A stretch of DNA of 64,000 bases from Takakia lepidozioides (taxonomy: Eukaryota; Streptophyta; Takakiopsida; Takakiales; Takakiaceae), in NCBI GenBank assembly GCA_030704615.1, contig CM060732.1, positions 28,875,053 to 28,939,052 on the forward strand, read 5' to 3'. Position 1 is the first letter of the stretch, and each line of letters starts with the position of its first letter. A model generated the notes under the pieces. It was not told the origin of the DNA and ran no database searches. It saw nothing but the letters and a program-made list of their open reading frames with translations. The translations under genes were made by a program, and so were the position numbers. Shown here in pieces: positions 41,471 through 51,683 of this stretch.

Positions 41471-42121
41471 AGCTGCTATTGCTTTGGGACCTGTTGGACT
41501 GTGTTTCGCGTACTCACGATTTTTTTTTTCATTCTGTTTTTGAATGGGCGTGTAATGTAGCCATATGCAACGTGCATGCCAAATTTGGGAGCGATCAAAA
41601 TTCATCTGGACCCAAAACCACAGTTTCTTCCCTGTTTTGAACTCCAAACTTGATTTGTGTTCTACTTCGTGCACTCTTTATAGGAGAGTTCTGCAATAGT
41701 GAGCGAAAGAGAACACTTTTTTTTTGGGGCATTTTTTATTGGTCCAAATTTTGGCGGAGAGTAGCCGTGGGATGCTGGAAGCCGCAGAACAAAATTGAGC
41801 CAAAAACAAAATCGATACGTGCCAGAAACCCCCAATGAAAGGCAGTGCAAACCTATTTATTGGCTTAAAATAAATTGAAATTCAATTAAATTGTGGAATG
41901 GCTTGAGGGGGGAGCGTGTCGATGGGGAGGCAAATGATTTATTCGTCTGTTGTGTCTCCGCACATGTGTCGCACACATGTTCAAGCACATGTGGGCAAAA
42001 GAAGGGCTTCAACCACATCCGTTCAATGGGTGCAATAGCCGTGCACGCATTGCAAGATTTCTTTTTCGCATTGAACAAAAACCAGATGACAAGTGAACGC
42101 CTCATTGGACAATCGAACGAT
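41471..42121. other. No gene recognised
   Basis: Sequence between the two 120-bp repeat blocks, with T-runs. No supported coding sequence. Confidence 0.45.
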
Positions 42122-42482
42122 TTTCGATTGATCTCGTATTACACCGGGACGTATCAGAGGGTACATTGAACACATTGGCCAAGTTTCAAAGCGAACGAAA
42201 ATCATTTGGATGGGCAACCATCCGTTGGCCCATTGAACGAATTTCGATTGAACTCATATTACTCTGGGGCCTCTTACATGGCACATTGAACATAGTGGCC
42301 AAGTCTCAAAGCGAACCAAAATCATTTCGATGGCCAACCATCCGTTGAGCCATCGAATGAATTTCGATTGATCTGATATTAGTCCGAGACCTGATACATG
42401 GTATGTTGAACATAGTGACAAAAATTGAAAGCAAACAAAAATCATTTGGATGGGCAACCATTCAATTGCCCATTGAATGAAT
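42122..42482. repeat. 120-bp tandem repeat, copy 2 (3 units)
   Basis: Units start at 42122, 42242 and 42362, exactly 120 bases apart, and match the block at 41117. The conserved hairpin GGATGG-GCAA-CCATCC is perfect in unit 1 and altered in units 2 and 3. Confidence 0.92.
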
Positions 42483-43028
42483 GGGGTTTCGTCTTCGATT
42501 ATACTAGGACTTGTTACATGGTATGCCCTTTGAAGCTCTTTTTGTAGTGTCTCCTGCCTCGTAATGCGGTGCTTCTCCATGTCCACTTTATCCAATATGT
42601 TAATATTCTCCACCTGGAACAGATCCACATATGTGTGCAAAAATCCTTTAAAAAACAAATGACCATCTCATTATAAGCCTCATCCCCAGCTTCCAGTTTT
42701 GATGGTCATTTGTTTTTTTAAGTTATATACGCATGTGTGGGATATGTTCAAGATGAAAGATATTAGCATTGGAAAAATAAGAGTTGGAGAAGCACCTCAT
42801 TATGAAGCAAGAGACATTACAGAAGACCTCAGCATGTTGAACATCTGGATGAAGAACCTTGCCCATCGTCGCTTCAAAGTTGTAGCACTTCTGAAATGAT
42901 CACATGTTTGTTGGTGGAAGCAGATCTCGTAGGCCACATTGATCTCGTACCCATCGAAGACTCTCGTAGGCCACATGGAACGGTTCATGTGATACATTTT
43001 CACAAATGCGATGTGATACATTTGTGAA

Positions 43029-43466
43029 ATGATATCACATCAACTGTTTAATGTGGCCAATGCACGTCTTCTGCACCATGGCGGAAATGTTCGCCACTTA
43101 AAAGCACAAACACAAATAATCCGTGCAAACAATTTCAAGAATCATATGTACTGCAAGGTGTTTCATACTCCCGATGTTTATATAGCAGAATTATTTAGGA
43201 ATCGTATTGCTACTCCCATGCCAACAACATCAGGTCCATTGCGACTGCCATATTCCGAATTCCGTATCAGCCACCACGGACATGAAACCAAGAACTTCGC
43301 ACAAAATTTCCAATTCATTCAATTTATGGTGGGCCATGGCTACAGCCTGCAAGCTGGCCGGAGTGGCTGGTACGTCCGTTTGAACATGACAGTCTCAGAG
43401 GACGTTGGCATGGGAATAGTAAAAAGAGTACTACAGAATTCAGCTAGAAGAACAACAATAGCATGA
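43029..43466 (+). CDS. Unknown 145-residue ORF
   Basis: ATG at 43029 to TGA at 43466. The composition looks protein-like (HHGHETKNFAQNFQFIQFMV, HGYSLQAGRSGWYVRLNMTV), but no family is recognised and no homologous copy occurs in the window. It could be a host-gene exon or the remains of a transposon protein. Sequence at 42483-43028 shows nothing else. Confidence 0.35.
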   Translation: MISHQLFNVANARLLHHGGNVRHLKAQTQIIRANNFKNHMYCKVFHTPDVYIAELFRNRIATPMPTTSGPLRLPYSEFRISHHGHETKNFAQNFQFIQFMVGHGYSLQAGRSGWYVRLNMTVSEDVGMGIVKRVLQNSARRTTIA

Positions 43467-43727
43467 AACACCTTACCGTAAATATGATTGTTGACATTGG
43501 TTGTGACAGCTCAAATCAATAGAGAACTCGCACCATCAGTTGCGCTCCAATAGCAGTACCGGTCCCCCGAGTAAATAAAATTCCGTTGTAAATAATAAAT
43601 TGCATACGCTCGAACCTCACAAATGTCATTTCAACAAAACCGGCCGTGTATTGTGGCACTGTTTGTAACTGCGAATGTTTCAATGTTTCTGAAAGGATAC
43701 TTAGAAAATGATATATTGGATCCATAG

Positions 43728-43947
43728 GAGTTAGACAACAAACGTTCCATATCTCATTTAACTGTGCGATACTACCATGAGTGGCATGGATTAAAATGTA
43801 ATAGGTGTACATGCGACCTCCGCACGTTTAAATAGAGACCTAGTATCAAACGTTCGGAGGTCGCATGTGCACCTATTACTTTCCGATCCATGCCTCTCAT
43901 GGTAGTGTTGCACAGTTGAATGAGAGGAGACGTTTGTTGTCTAACTC
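43728..43947. repeat. Fold-back inverted repeat (~100-bp arms)
   Basis: Left arm 43728-43829 (GAGTTAGACAACAAACGT...GACCTCCGCACGTTT) is the imperfect reverse complement of right arm 43848-43947, with an 18-base loop. Mismatches are scattered. It resembles a fold-back MITE or a long hairpin RNA precursor. No obvious target-site duplication was seen. Confidence 0.88.
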
Positions 43948-44814
43948 ATACGGAATAGCTTGTATATGGTGTTGGCCAGTGCTATGGGCCTATAATTACT
44001 GAGATCTGTAGGGTCGCCGTTTTCTCTTCCTCCGCCCCCCAGACGATCCCGCCCCAGAACTTGAATTCACAACCCCCGACATTGTATAAACCTTTGCCCA
44101 CTACAGGGTCCAAAACCTCAAAAAAATGGCAATGAACGCATGTGGATGGTGTCTTCGTAGTTTTCTGCAAAAAAACAAGCCGCCGGAGATCCGGAAACGG
44201 CAAAATGGTGATACGATGATTGTACCGTGAACAAGTGTGTGGGACTGACCAATAGAAAACCGACAAACCCTCCCCCCCCCAAATAATCACCTTTGCACCT
44301 CCCGTTGGCAGTGACAAACAACGAAGTCCGAAAGGACTACAGGATGCCAAAGAACCGCACCACAAGAGGGGCGAAAGTGATCAGAAAAGGAGGGGGGAAT
44401 GGTTTATATAGGCGCCCACCAGCGCCCCCCCCCCAAAGAAATGGCATTATGCTTGAAAAGGCGCGACAGGCCAGTCGCACCTCGCCACGCGCACCCACAT
44501 GGGAGAGGTCAAGGGTTCAAAACCACCTCCCCCCATCCCATTTGTTTCGTTTAACCTGACCCGTGGCACCTTGCCACGTGGCTGGCCGAGGCGCCGCTTC
44601 ATGATTAGAAATAAACAACAAAACACCACACGGCGGGTCTCTGGATTTCTAAGAAAAAAAAAAACACGCGACCACTGCATGGCGGTCGCTACTGTAGAGA
44701 GCACATGTCTCTCTTACACAGCGGCTGACATAGACCCGTTCAGTCATTCCGTAAAGCCAACGTGTATGACTACCCCCATAGCTGCTCAGGCGCCACATCA
44801 CAACCAAGCTGGCG
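43948..44814. other. No gene recognised
   Basis: GC-rich stretches with C-runs (44268-44281, 44427-44437). A single hairpin GCGACC-ACTGCAT-GGCGGTCGC near 44668 is related to array C. No supported gene. Confidence 0.45.
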
Positions 44815-44942
44815 AGTCATATCTGCCATGCCACAACTGACTAGGGTTTTACGACTGCAGAGTCATGAAGTCGTAAATGGCTTTCATAACTGCATTTGCA
44901 GTCATAACATAGAGTTGTAAAAGCCGCAATCTGTTGTAGTGT
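44815..44942. mobile_element. CACTA-like transposon terminus
   Basis: Ends AAAAGCCGCAATCTGTTGTAGTG, so read from the right it starts CACTACAACAGATTGCGGC. It shares GAGTCATATCTGCCATGCCA and CGACTGCAGAGTCATGAAGTCG-like subterminal motifs with 32285-32632. It abuts the minus-strand gag-like ORF. The opposite end was not found. Confidence 0.5.
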
Positions 44943-44945
44943 GGT

Positions 44946-45720
44946 TTTGCCCGTGTTGGTTGTAACGCCATCTATGGCCCTACCTCCTGCCCACTGACAG
45001 GTGCTGGCCCCCTTGCTGGTGCTGGTCTTTGAGGACCTGTTGTAGTTGTGGTGGAACTTCCACCAAGTGTTGGCCCCTGAGCACTCCCTGCTACTGGCCC
45101 CACTATATTCACAGTATTCCCAGCTCCAGTTGCACTACTTCCCACACTCCCTGTCCCCCCAGAGCCAGATCCAGGCTGCCTGCCTGATCCCCCTGAGCCG
45201 ACACCTTCGTTGGCCTGTGATCCAAGTGCTCCACTTGATCCAGGTCCAATGGGTTGGGATGTCCTGGTTGTAGTCTCAACCTCAGCTCTTGGGTCTACTT
45301 CTTCATACTCTTCCTCTTCCAATTTCTTCTCTCTGTTTTCATCCTCCAAGTTCTGCCCTTGGGTTTCTTCTTCACTCATGTAACTCAATTTCTTGCTTTT
45401 GGTGTTCCATGCCAACTCTTATCAAAGATTTTTGTCAAATCTTTTATCCAGGGATGTACCTCAGATCTTTCACCTCATGGTTGATCTTCTTCCTCTACCA
45501 ATTCCCTTAATCTTTCTTGCAAAGAAAAAGAAGGAGTGGCATCCAACTCTAGTTCTTCCGGTATGGATGATGTACTCTCTGATCTTAATGGTGTGAGAGG
45601 TCCAGATGATTCCCCTATGTCTATTCCTCTCTCCCAAAGATATGGATAATTATCTTTCAGATAACTTTCTCTTTTTGCTGAATATCTCTGGAGTCTAGCT
45701 TCTCTTTCATCACTCATGTC
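44946..45720 (-). pseudogene. gag-like N-terminus of a minus-strand LTR element
   Basis: Two open pieces on the minus strand. MSDEREARLQRYSAKRESYL (45717-45475) is charged and ends at a stop. MSEEETQGQNLEDENREKKL (from 45379) continues into a long Gly/Ser/Thr/Pro-rich stretch ending at 44972. Similar acidic, low-complexity N-termini precede plant gag domains. The expected capsid part is cut off by the CACTA-like end at 44942. The function is inferred from position. Confidence 0.45.
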
Positions 45721-45866
45721 CCATGTCTTTCATTTCTTTAATGTGGCAATAACCAAAACTCTCTTCTGTAGTATCTCTCGTATATGCCGGGGTTTCTTTC
45801 AAGCTTCAATGCACCCTTGGCTATACTAGAAGTCTCTGTTACCATATAACCATATGGCAAACAAGT

Positions 45867-46291
45867 CTAGAAAACCGTTCTTGGTGTGAGTTTCATCCAC
45901 AGAATATCCTTTGGAATCCAATTCTTTACCAGTACAAGCTCCTCATGCATATGAGTATAAACATTCACCTTCCTTTCCTCCCAGCCTTCAAACTCTACTC
46001 GCTTAATGGATAACAATGCTATCACATAAACCAGTGTTGGTAACCAACGTACTCTTCCTCTACAGGCCACCTGATAAATCTTTATCACTCCTTTCTCCAG
46101 ACCCCACTCAGGGTCAGCATCATGCACTATCTTAAGAATGTTTTCTTTACAACCGTCTAGCAATTCCAAGAACCTCTGAAAGAATTGTTTGGACAATCTT
46201 TCCTTCTCAGTTTCACAGGGAATCTGATTCACATCAAGTTCTTTAATTCTCCAACCACCATGATCCCACCAGATGTCTGTCACATCTGGTT
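45867..46291 (-). CDS. Leader ORF of the minus-strand LTR element, unknown
   Basis: A 138-residue frame (MTDIWWDHGGWRIKELDVNQ to PKDILWMKLTPRTVF). Its first 50 codons are repeated at 48694-48544, directly behind the primer-binding site of the minus-strand element, so it belongs to that element's 5' region. No domain is recognised. Confidence 0.45.
46141..46291. repeat. 151-bp direct repeat (left)
   Basis: Matches 48544-48694 with a few substitutions, in the same orientation. The two copies flank the chromovirus fragment exactly. The length is far beyond a target-site duplication. Confidence 0.93.
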
Positions 46292-46991
46292 AGACGCGGC
46301 AGAGTTCTGTTATAATAACACAGAACACTCCGCAACGGGAGTTTCCCCTTTCGTATTGGTCTATGGAAAAGCACCTCTGGTGCCGACAAGTTGGGCCGCC
46401 CAGGACGTTGAGGAACCGGCAGTAGCGGCGGTACTGGAAGAACGCGAGCGTTTGTTGAAGCTCGCAAAGTACAACATTGCCAAAGCTAGGAAACGGTATG
46501 AAAGGCAGGCGAATCGGAAGCGGAGGGAAGTGAAGTTTGAGGTAGGCACAGAGGTCTGGTTGAACATCAAGAATTTCCGACTACCTCCGGAAGTGAGTCT
46601 AAAGTTCGTACCTCCGTATGCGGGTCCCTTTCGCATTCGGAAGGTTATGAAAGAGGATGTGTATGAATTGGAGCTGCCGGCAAACAGCAAGGTGCACCCA
46701 GTATTCCATGTCTCCCTTTTGAAGCCTTACTTCAAAGATGAAGCACGTCCGAATCGGCATCAAGTGTTGCGTCCGCCACCTATGCTGTTGGATCATGAAA
46801 ATGAACCTGAGTACGAAGTGGAGGCAATACTTAAGTCGAGGAGGTTCAAGAATCGAGAAACGGAGTATCTCGTCAAATGGAAGGGCTATCATCATGTGGA
46901 GGCGTCTTGGGTGCGTGCCTCAGAAATGGGAAACGCATCCGAGGCAGTTGCAGCGTTCGAAGGGCGACCTCAAAAGCGGAAGAAACGTTGA
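46292..46991 (+). pseudogene. Chromovirus integrase C-terminus with chromodomain
   Basis: Starts abruptly within the integrase core (DAAEFCYNNTEHSATGVSPF). The GKAPL segment and C-terminal barrel (GTEVWLNIKNFRLPP, KFVPPYAGPFRIRKVM, HPVFHVSLLKPY) follow. It ends with a chromodomain EYEVEAILKSRRFKNRETEY / LVKWKGYHHVEASWV and a basic tail RPQKRKKR, stop at 46989-46991. The frame is open for its whole length. Chromodomains bind methylated histone H3 and guide chromovirus insertion. The upstream nine-tenths of the element is missing. Confidence 0.93.
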
Positions 46992-47010
46992 TGGGGACAT
47001 CAACCTTGGA

Positions 47011-47025
47011 GCGTGGGGGAGGAAA
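47011..47025 (+). promoter_or_regulatory. Polypurine tract of the chromovirus
   Basis: GCGTGGGGGAGGAAA directly precedes TG at 47026, the standard arrangement of polypurine tract and 3' LTR. Confidence 0.8.
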
Positions 47026-48542
47026 TGCATGCTTAGCCTGGTTTAGCTAGCTCAGGAATCCGATTGCAAAAACTTGTATTGTACAAAAATTTGTTATAAA
47101 GGAAATGGGTTCCAAATATTGTGCGTCCTATTGTGTTTGGAATGGTGATGCATGGTGTGGTTGGCTAGTGTGTAGAATGCATGCTAGCTTACAAAAGTGG
47201 GAGAGGTAAATTGGGTTAATCGTGTGTTTGCGCAGTGCCGAAATCAGGTGACTCCCATCCAAGGGGCAAGGAAACTTGCGCCTTCTTTGGGAGTTCACGT
47301 GCTAGTGCGCACCTGGCACGTGCGCGTACTATAACTGCGCTACCGAGGGGGTTGCCTTGTAGTGCGGGCTAACGCGAAAGCTACGTGCTTCCGTTCACGT
47401 ACTATAATCATGTAGCCTCGGGACGAAGTCGTAGTGCGGCTTCGGCGTGTTCCCGTACCTCAGGCCAGCATTCCAAGGCGGACCCAATTGTAGTGATTGG
47501 GGCGCACGGTTGGTTCAAGGTTATCTTCTTAGTCAAAGAGGGTTCCAGGTGAACCCTTGCTCAAGGTGATGCCAAAAGCGGCATCATGAGCGATCGCAAG
47601 CAAATGTTGTTGCAGTAAGGCGATTCGATCCTCGGGGAGGATCGTTCCTTGGCCTTGAAGTAGGCCAAGAAGAGTGCACTGGGAGGAGCTGGAGAGGCTC
47701 CACCCTTGGCCGGGACTTGGAGGAAGTCGGCCGAACTAGCTAGTGGAGAGTAGAGTCAAGTGTGGGGTTTGGTTCTTTGCCATGGGACGCCATGGTACAG
47801 AAACAAACTCCTTGATGTGGGACGCCACAACTTGGATGTTCGTTTCTACAAAATGGACAAGTCGATGAGGACATCGACTCCCTGTTGGTAAGGGTGTGTG
47901 TCGCGGCCCTTTGCCTTGAGGGCAGGGGGTCGGGACACATGAGGGGCTGCCCCTGTGGTGGGGGCAGTGGCAGCGATAGGTATGGGGGGGCTGAAGCACC
48001 CTTGAGTGCCCAAGGCACTCAGGGAAGCGGAGGCGCTCACTAGGTGGAGCCCCGCACACCGGGTTGCGGTGGGGGTGGCTCCACAAGGGGTGGTGGTAGC
48101 TTAGTGGGACTTAGTGGGGGTGGCATAGGACTCACCATGGGGGCGGAGACCTCGTGGTGGGAGTCGTGGGGAGTCTTGGGACTCATCACGGTCCATAGGG
48201 GCCGTGGTGAGCGGGCCAAGACTCACTGCGACTCACCACCGGGAATCGAGGGTCTTCGTGGTGGTTCGCCATAAAATGGCATGGCTGGTTGTGAAACCCC
48301 CGCGGACAGCTACAGAAGTATATATAGGGAGTAGTAACCCCGAGAACGGTGCAAGCCCGTTGGTGACCAAAAACTAATGAGTAAGCGAGCGAGCCGGAAA
48401 GCGACCAAAGAGTGGGGACGTTATGTCCCGGTGAGCAGCCGAAGCTCCAAGTTGGCCCGGCGGCCGGTTGGGAGTCAGGCGCGTGCATCAAAGCGAGTAA
48501 CTATGACTTGAGGGGGAGCTTACCGAAGTGAGGTGCGCGACA
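47026..48542 (+). repeat. Chromovirus 3' LTR (1.5 kb)
   Basis: From TGCATGCTTAGCC to GTGCGCGACA, TG...CA. A TATATATA (48319-48326) near its right part is a plausible promoter, so U3 is about 1.3 kb. Palindromic G/C-rich phrases occur at 47290-47460. No 5' partner LTR is in the window, so the left border rests on the purine tract and the right border on the start of the 151-bp repeat. Confidence 0.75.
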
Positions 48543-48543
48543 G

Positions 48544-48694
48544 TTTTCTTTACAACCGTCTGGCAATTCCAAGAACCTCTGAAAGAATTGTTTGGACAAT
48601 CTTTCCTTCTCAGTTTCACAAGGAATTTGATTCACATCAAATTCTTTAATTCTCCAACCACCATGATCCCACCAGATGCCTGTCACATCTGGTT
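48544..48694. repeat. 151-bp direct repeat (right)
   Basis: Second copy of 46141-46291. On the minus strand it encodes IWWDHGGWRIKEFDVNQIPC, the leader ORF start of the minus-strand element. Confidence 0.93.
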
Positions 48695-48708
48695 GTTCAT
48701 GACCCAGT

Positions 48709-48726
48709 TCCCCAGTATGGTCGCCA
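48709..48726 (-). promoter_or_regulatory. tRNA primer-binding site, minus-strand LTR element
   Basis: The minus strand reads TGGCGACCATACTGGGGA two bases after the LTR end CGACA. It begins TGG, complementary to a tRNA CCA end, and resembles the TGGCGACTCTGCTGGGGA type found in plant Tat-like elements. This fixes the orientation of the element. Confidence 0.75.
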
Positions 48727-48728
48727 AA

Positions 48729-49550
48729 TGTCGAGCGGCTTTTACTCACCCATCCCTTCGCTATCCGAGGTCGAAACTCCAAAGATAGAAGAGTTGGATA
48801 TTTGTAAGCACTCAGCCCGCTCAGAACAATTAGCCATGACCTGCAGCTAGTGAATCATGGTTGTGCTTCCTATTTGTATTCCTTCTTGCCTTCATGTTAT
48901 CAGTTTACCTTACCATGTATTCTGAAGCTTCAGATTGCTTTAGTAACTACTAAGTTCCAGTTAATCATGCATTCATTCCACGGCTTCTCTCGTGTCTCTC
49001 TACATAGTATGTTTGTATCGATTCAGTATTGGATTAAGATTAATCACGTATCATGCCTATGTCATGATGTCTCTATTCTATCCTACTGTATAATTCTACA
49101 TCTTGCATGAACTAAGCCTCATTCAAGTCATCATCTCTTCTACACGTCTCCCCCTCTCCTGAACAAGTCGCCCTCCTCCAGAGATGATCCCCGTCCCGTT
49201 GCCGCTCTCCTAATCTACCCGCAAGCTATCTAACCACCTAACTAACTAACCGTCACCCCTGAAATAACACGTTCCCTCTGCAGACGTCGTTCCCTGTCAA
49301 TGATAACTGTTCCCCATGTACTGTGACAGGCTGTGTCAAGCTGTGCCGAGCTGTGACTGGCTGTGTAAAGTTGTGTCGGGCTGTGACTGGCTGTGCGAAG
49401 ATGTGTCAGGCTGTGATAGACTGTGACGGGTTGTGACTGGCTGTGCGAAGCTCTGTCGGGCTGTGACTAGCTGTGTCGGGCTGTGTCGGGCTGTGCGAAG
49501 CTGTGTCGGGCTGTGTGACCCCCGTAAAGCCTGCTTCTGCCACCCCTAAG
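48729..49550 (-). repeat. 5' LTR of the minus-strand element
   Basis: The inner end is TGTCGAGCGGC on the plus strand (CGACA on the minus strand), next to the primer-binding site. The outer end is not sharply visible; the U3 part holds the GGCTGTG repeats (49318-49515). AT-rich non-coding DNA fills the middle. No other copy is present to delimit it. Confidence 0.55.
49318..49515. repeat. GGCTGTG short tandem repeats
   Basis: About 20 irregular copies of GGCTGTG(A/T)C(T/G)GG. The complement, CACAGCC, is repeated at 37770-37890, suggesting related LTRs. Sequence at 49551-49724 shows no gene. Confidence 0.85.
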
Positions 49551-49724
49551 ACTCATGTTGGTCTCAGTCTGCGCAAAAATTAAGGGTACCCCATAGAATC
49601 CGTAAAAGCATCTAAGTCCCAAGCAGCCCTCTAACAACTTGCTCATGTTTGTGTTCGGTGATTTGCTTGTGGAATGGAAAACAATTGTGCCATGCTTCCA
49701 ACTGTGCATTCATTTTTATTTAAA

Positions 49725-51312
49725 TGGAGCGACCGCCAAGGTGACGGTCGCTTCTACGAGGTTTGCACTCCGCGTGGAGCGAGGAATGAAGGGGGAGGGG
49801 TGGGCATATAAGCTCCCAGTCATTATTTTGGAAATGAAGTGACCGCCGTTACTGGCAGTCGCTTTTTTATTTTTTGGGAGCAAAATGGAGCGACCGCCAT
49901 TAGCGGCGGTCGCCGTTATTGTTGTTTTTTGTAATGGCGGTCGTGGCGGTCGCTTTTATTGAAATTTGGTTAGAAATGGAGCGACCGCCGCTTATATTTT
50001 AATTGTTTTGAAAATGAAAATTGAGCGACTGCCAAGGTGGCGGTCACTTCTACGAAGTGTGACCTGCGCATGGAGCGAGGAGTGAGGCGGGGGGGAGGGG
50101 GGCATATAAGCTCCGGGACATTCTCCCCTCACTTCGCTTGAAGTTTTTTATTTTTATTTTAAAATGCAGCGACCGCCATTACTGGCGGTCGTTTTTTTTT
50201 TTTTTTTTGGGCGAAATGGAGCGACCGCCATTTGTGGCGGTCGTTTTTTTTTGTTTTTAAATGGAGCGACCGCCATGGTGGCGGTCGCTTCTACGAGGTC
50301 TGCCCTGCGCGTGGAGCGAGGATTGAGGGGGGGGGGGGGCATATAAGCCCCCAGTCATTCTCCCCTCACTTCCATTATTGGCAGTTTTTGTTTCTACAAA
50401 ATACAGCGACCGCCATTTCTGGCAGTCGCTTTTATTTTAATTATTTTGGAAATGAAGCGACCGCCTATGTTGGCGGTCGCTTATTTTTTTTAAATGTTTT
50501 CAAAATGAAGCGACCGCCTATGCTGGCGGTCGCTTATTTTTTTTAAATGTTTTGAAAATGAAACGACCGCCTATGCTGGCGGTCGTTTTTATTTTTATTT
50601 TATTATTAATTTAAATGAAGCGACCGCCTATGTTGGCGGTCGCTTATTTATTTTAAATGTTTTTGAAAATGAAGCGACCGCCTTTGCTGGCGGTTGCTTA
50701 TTGTTTTTAAATTTTTTTTAAATGAAGCGACCGCCTATGTTTGCAGTCGCTTTTTTTGTTTTAAAGTTTTTGAAAATGAAGCGACCGCCTATGTTGGCGG
50801 TCGCTTATTGTTTTTCAATGTTTTGAAAATGAAGCGACCGCCTATGCTGGCAATCGCTTATTTATTTTATTTATTTTTTAAATGAAGCGACCGCCTATGT
50901 TGGCGGTCGCTTATTTTTTTTTAAGTTTTTGAAAATGAAGCGACCGCCTCTGTTGGCAGTCGTTTATTTATCTTAAATGTTTTGAAAATGAAGCGACCGC
51001 CTATGCTGGCGGTCGCTTATTTTTTTTAATTTTTTTAAAATGAAGCGACCGCCTATGTTGGCGGTCGCTTATTTATTTTAAATGTTTTGAAAATGAAGCG
51101 ACCGCCTATGCTGGCGGTCGATTATTATTTTTATTTATTTATAAATGAAGCGACCGCCTATGTCGGCGGCCGCTTATTTTTTTTAAAGTTTTTGAAAATG
51201 AAGCGACCGCCTATGTTGGCGGTCGCTTATTTATTTTAAATGTTTTGAAAATGAATCGACCGCCTATGCTGGCGGTCGCTTATTTTTTTTATTTCCGGAA
51301 GTTGGCGGTCGC
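49725..51312. repeat. Hairpin array C2 (GCGACCGCC...GGCGGTCGC), about 27 units
   Basis: About 27 near-perfect palindromes: GCGACCGCC, a 6-base TATGTT- or TATGCT-like centre, then GGCGGTCGC. In the right half (50454-51280) they are 51-56 bases apart with AT-rich spacers (TTATTTTTTTTAAATGTTTTGAAAATGAA). In the left half the units alternate with a segment containing GTGGAGCGAGGA, a G-run and CATATAAG. Single mutated arms (for example GGCAGTCG, GGCAATCG) show the units decay independently. Confidence 0.96.
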
Positions 51313-51400
51313 TTCTAGAATATTCGTCCTGCACGTGGCCCGAGAAATGAGGGCGGGGGGGATATAAGCCATGGGAGGCTTATTCTCCCCTCACTTCCTC
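49805..51400 (+). promoter_or_regulatory. Four repeated TATA segments within and after array C2
   Basis: CATATAAG at 49805, 50103 and 50340 and GATATAAG at 51361 each follow a G-rich stretch. The last three are each followed about 25 bases later by TTCTCCCCTCACTTC. The layout is that of a core promoter duplicated with the hairpins. The last one would drive transcription toward the ORF at 51684. Confidence 0.55.
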
Positions 51401-51683
51401 TCCACACAACTTCTGTGTGCGTGACATTTCATTATTCCACGACAGGTAGTCACGAGGAGAAGGAGGCCATTGGTTAGGTGGGGGGTATTTTTTGCCGCGA
51501 TTTCTGTGAGGTCGTTGCAAAATGTTCCCATAGGCCCTCCTCTGGCTTTCAGGATCATTTTATTCTACAAAATTAGCTTTTGGGAACTATTTTGACATCT
51601 ACTCAAATCTACTTGACGGGGGAAGGGTTTAGAGTTACGTCTTTTTAGAAAACCTTGTTTAGTATTGCTCCGATTGTTGTAGA

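Noticed and set aside
43982-44365. 127-codon minus-strand frame
   Set aside because: Low-complexity, no family, G/C-run rich; overlapped by other frames without preference.
27690-51312. Regularly spaced palindromic repeats resembling a CRISPR array
   Set aside because: Spacers are similar AT-rich sequence rather than unique, repeats decay independently, no cas genes, and the context is eukaryotic.
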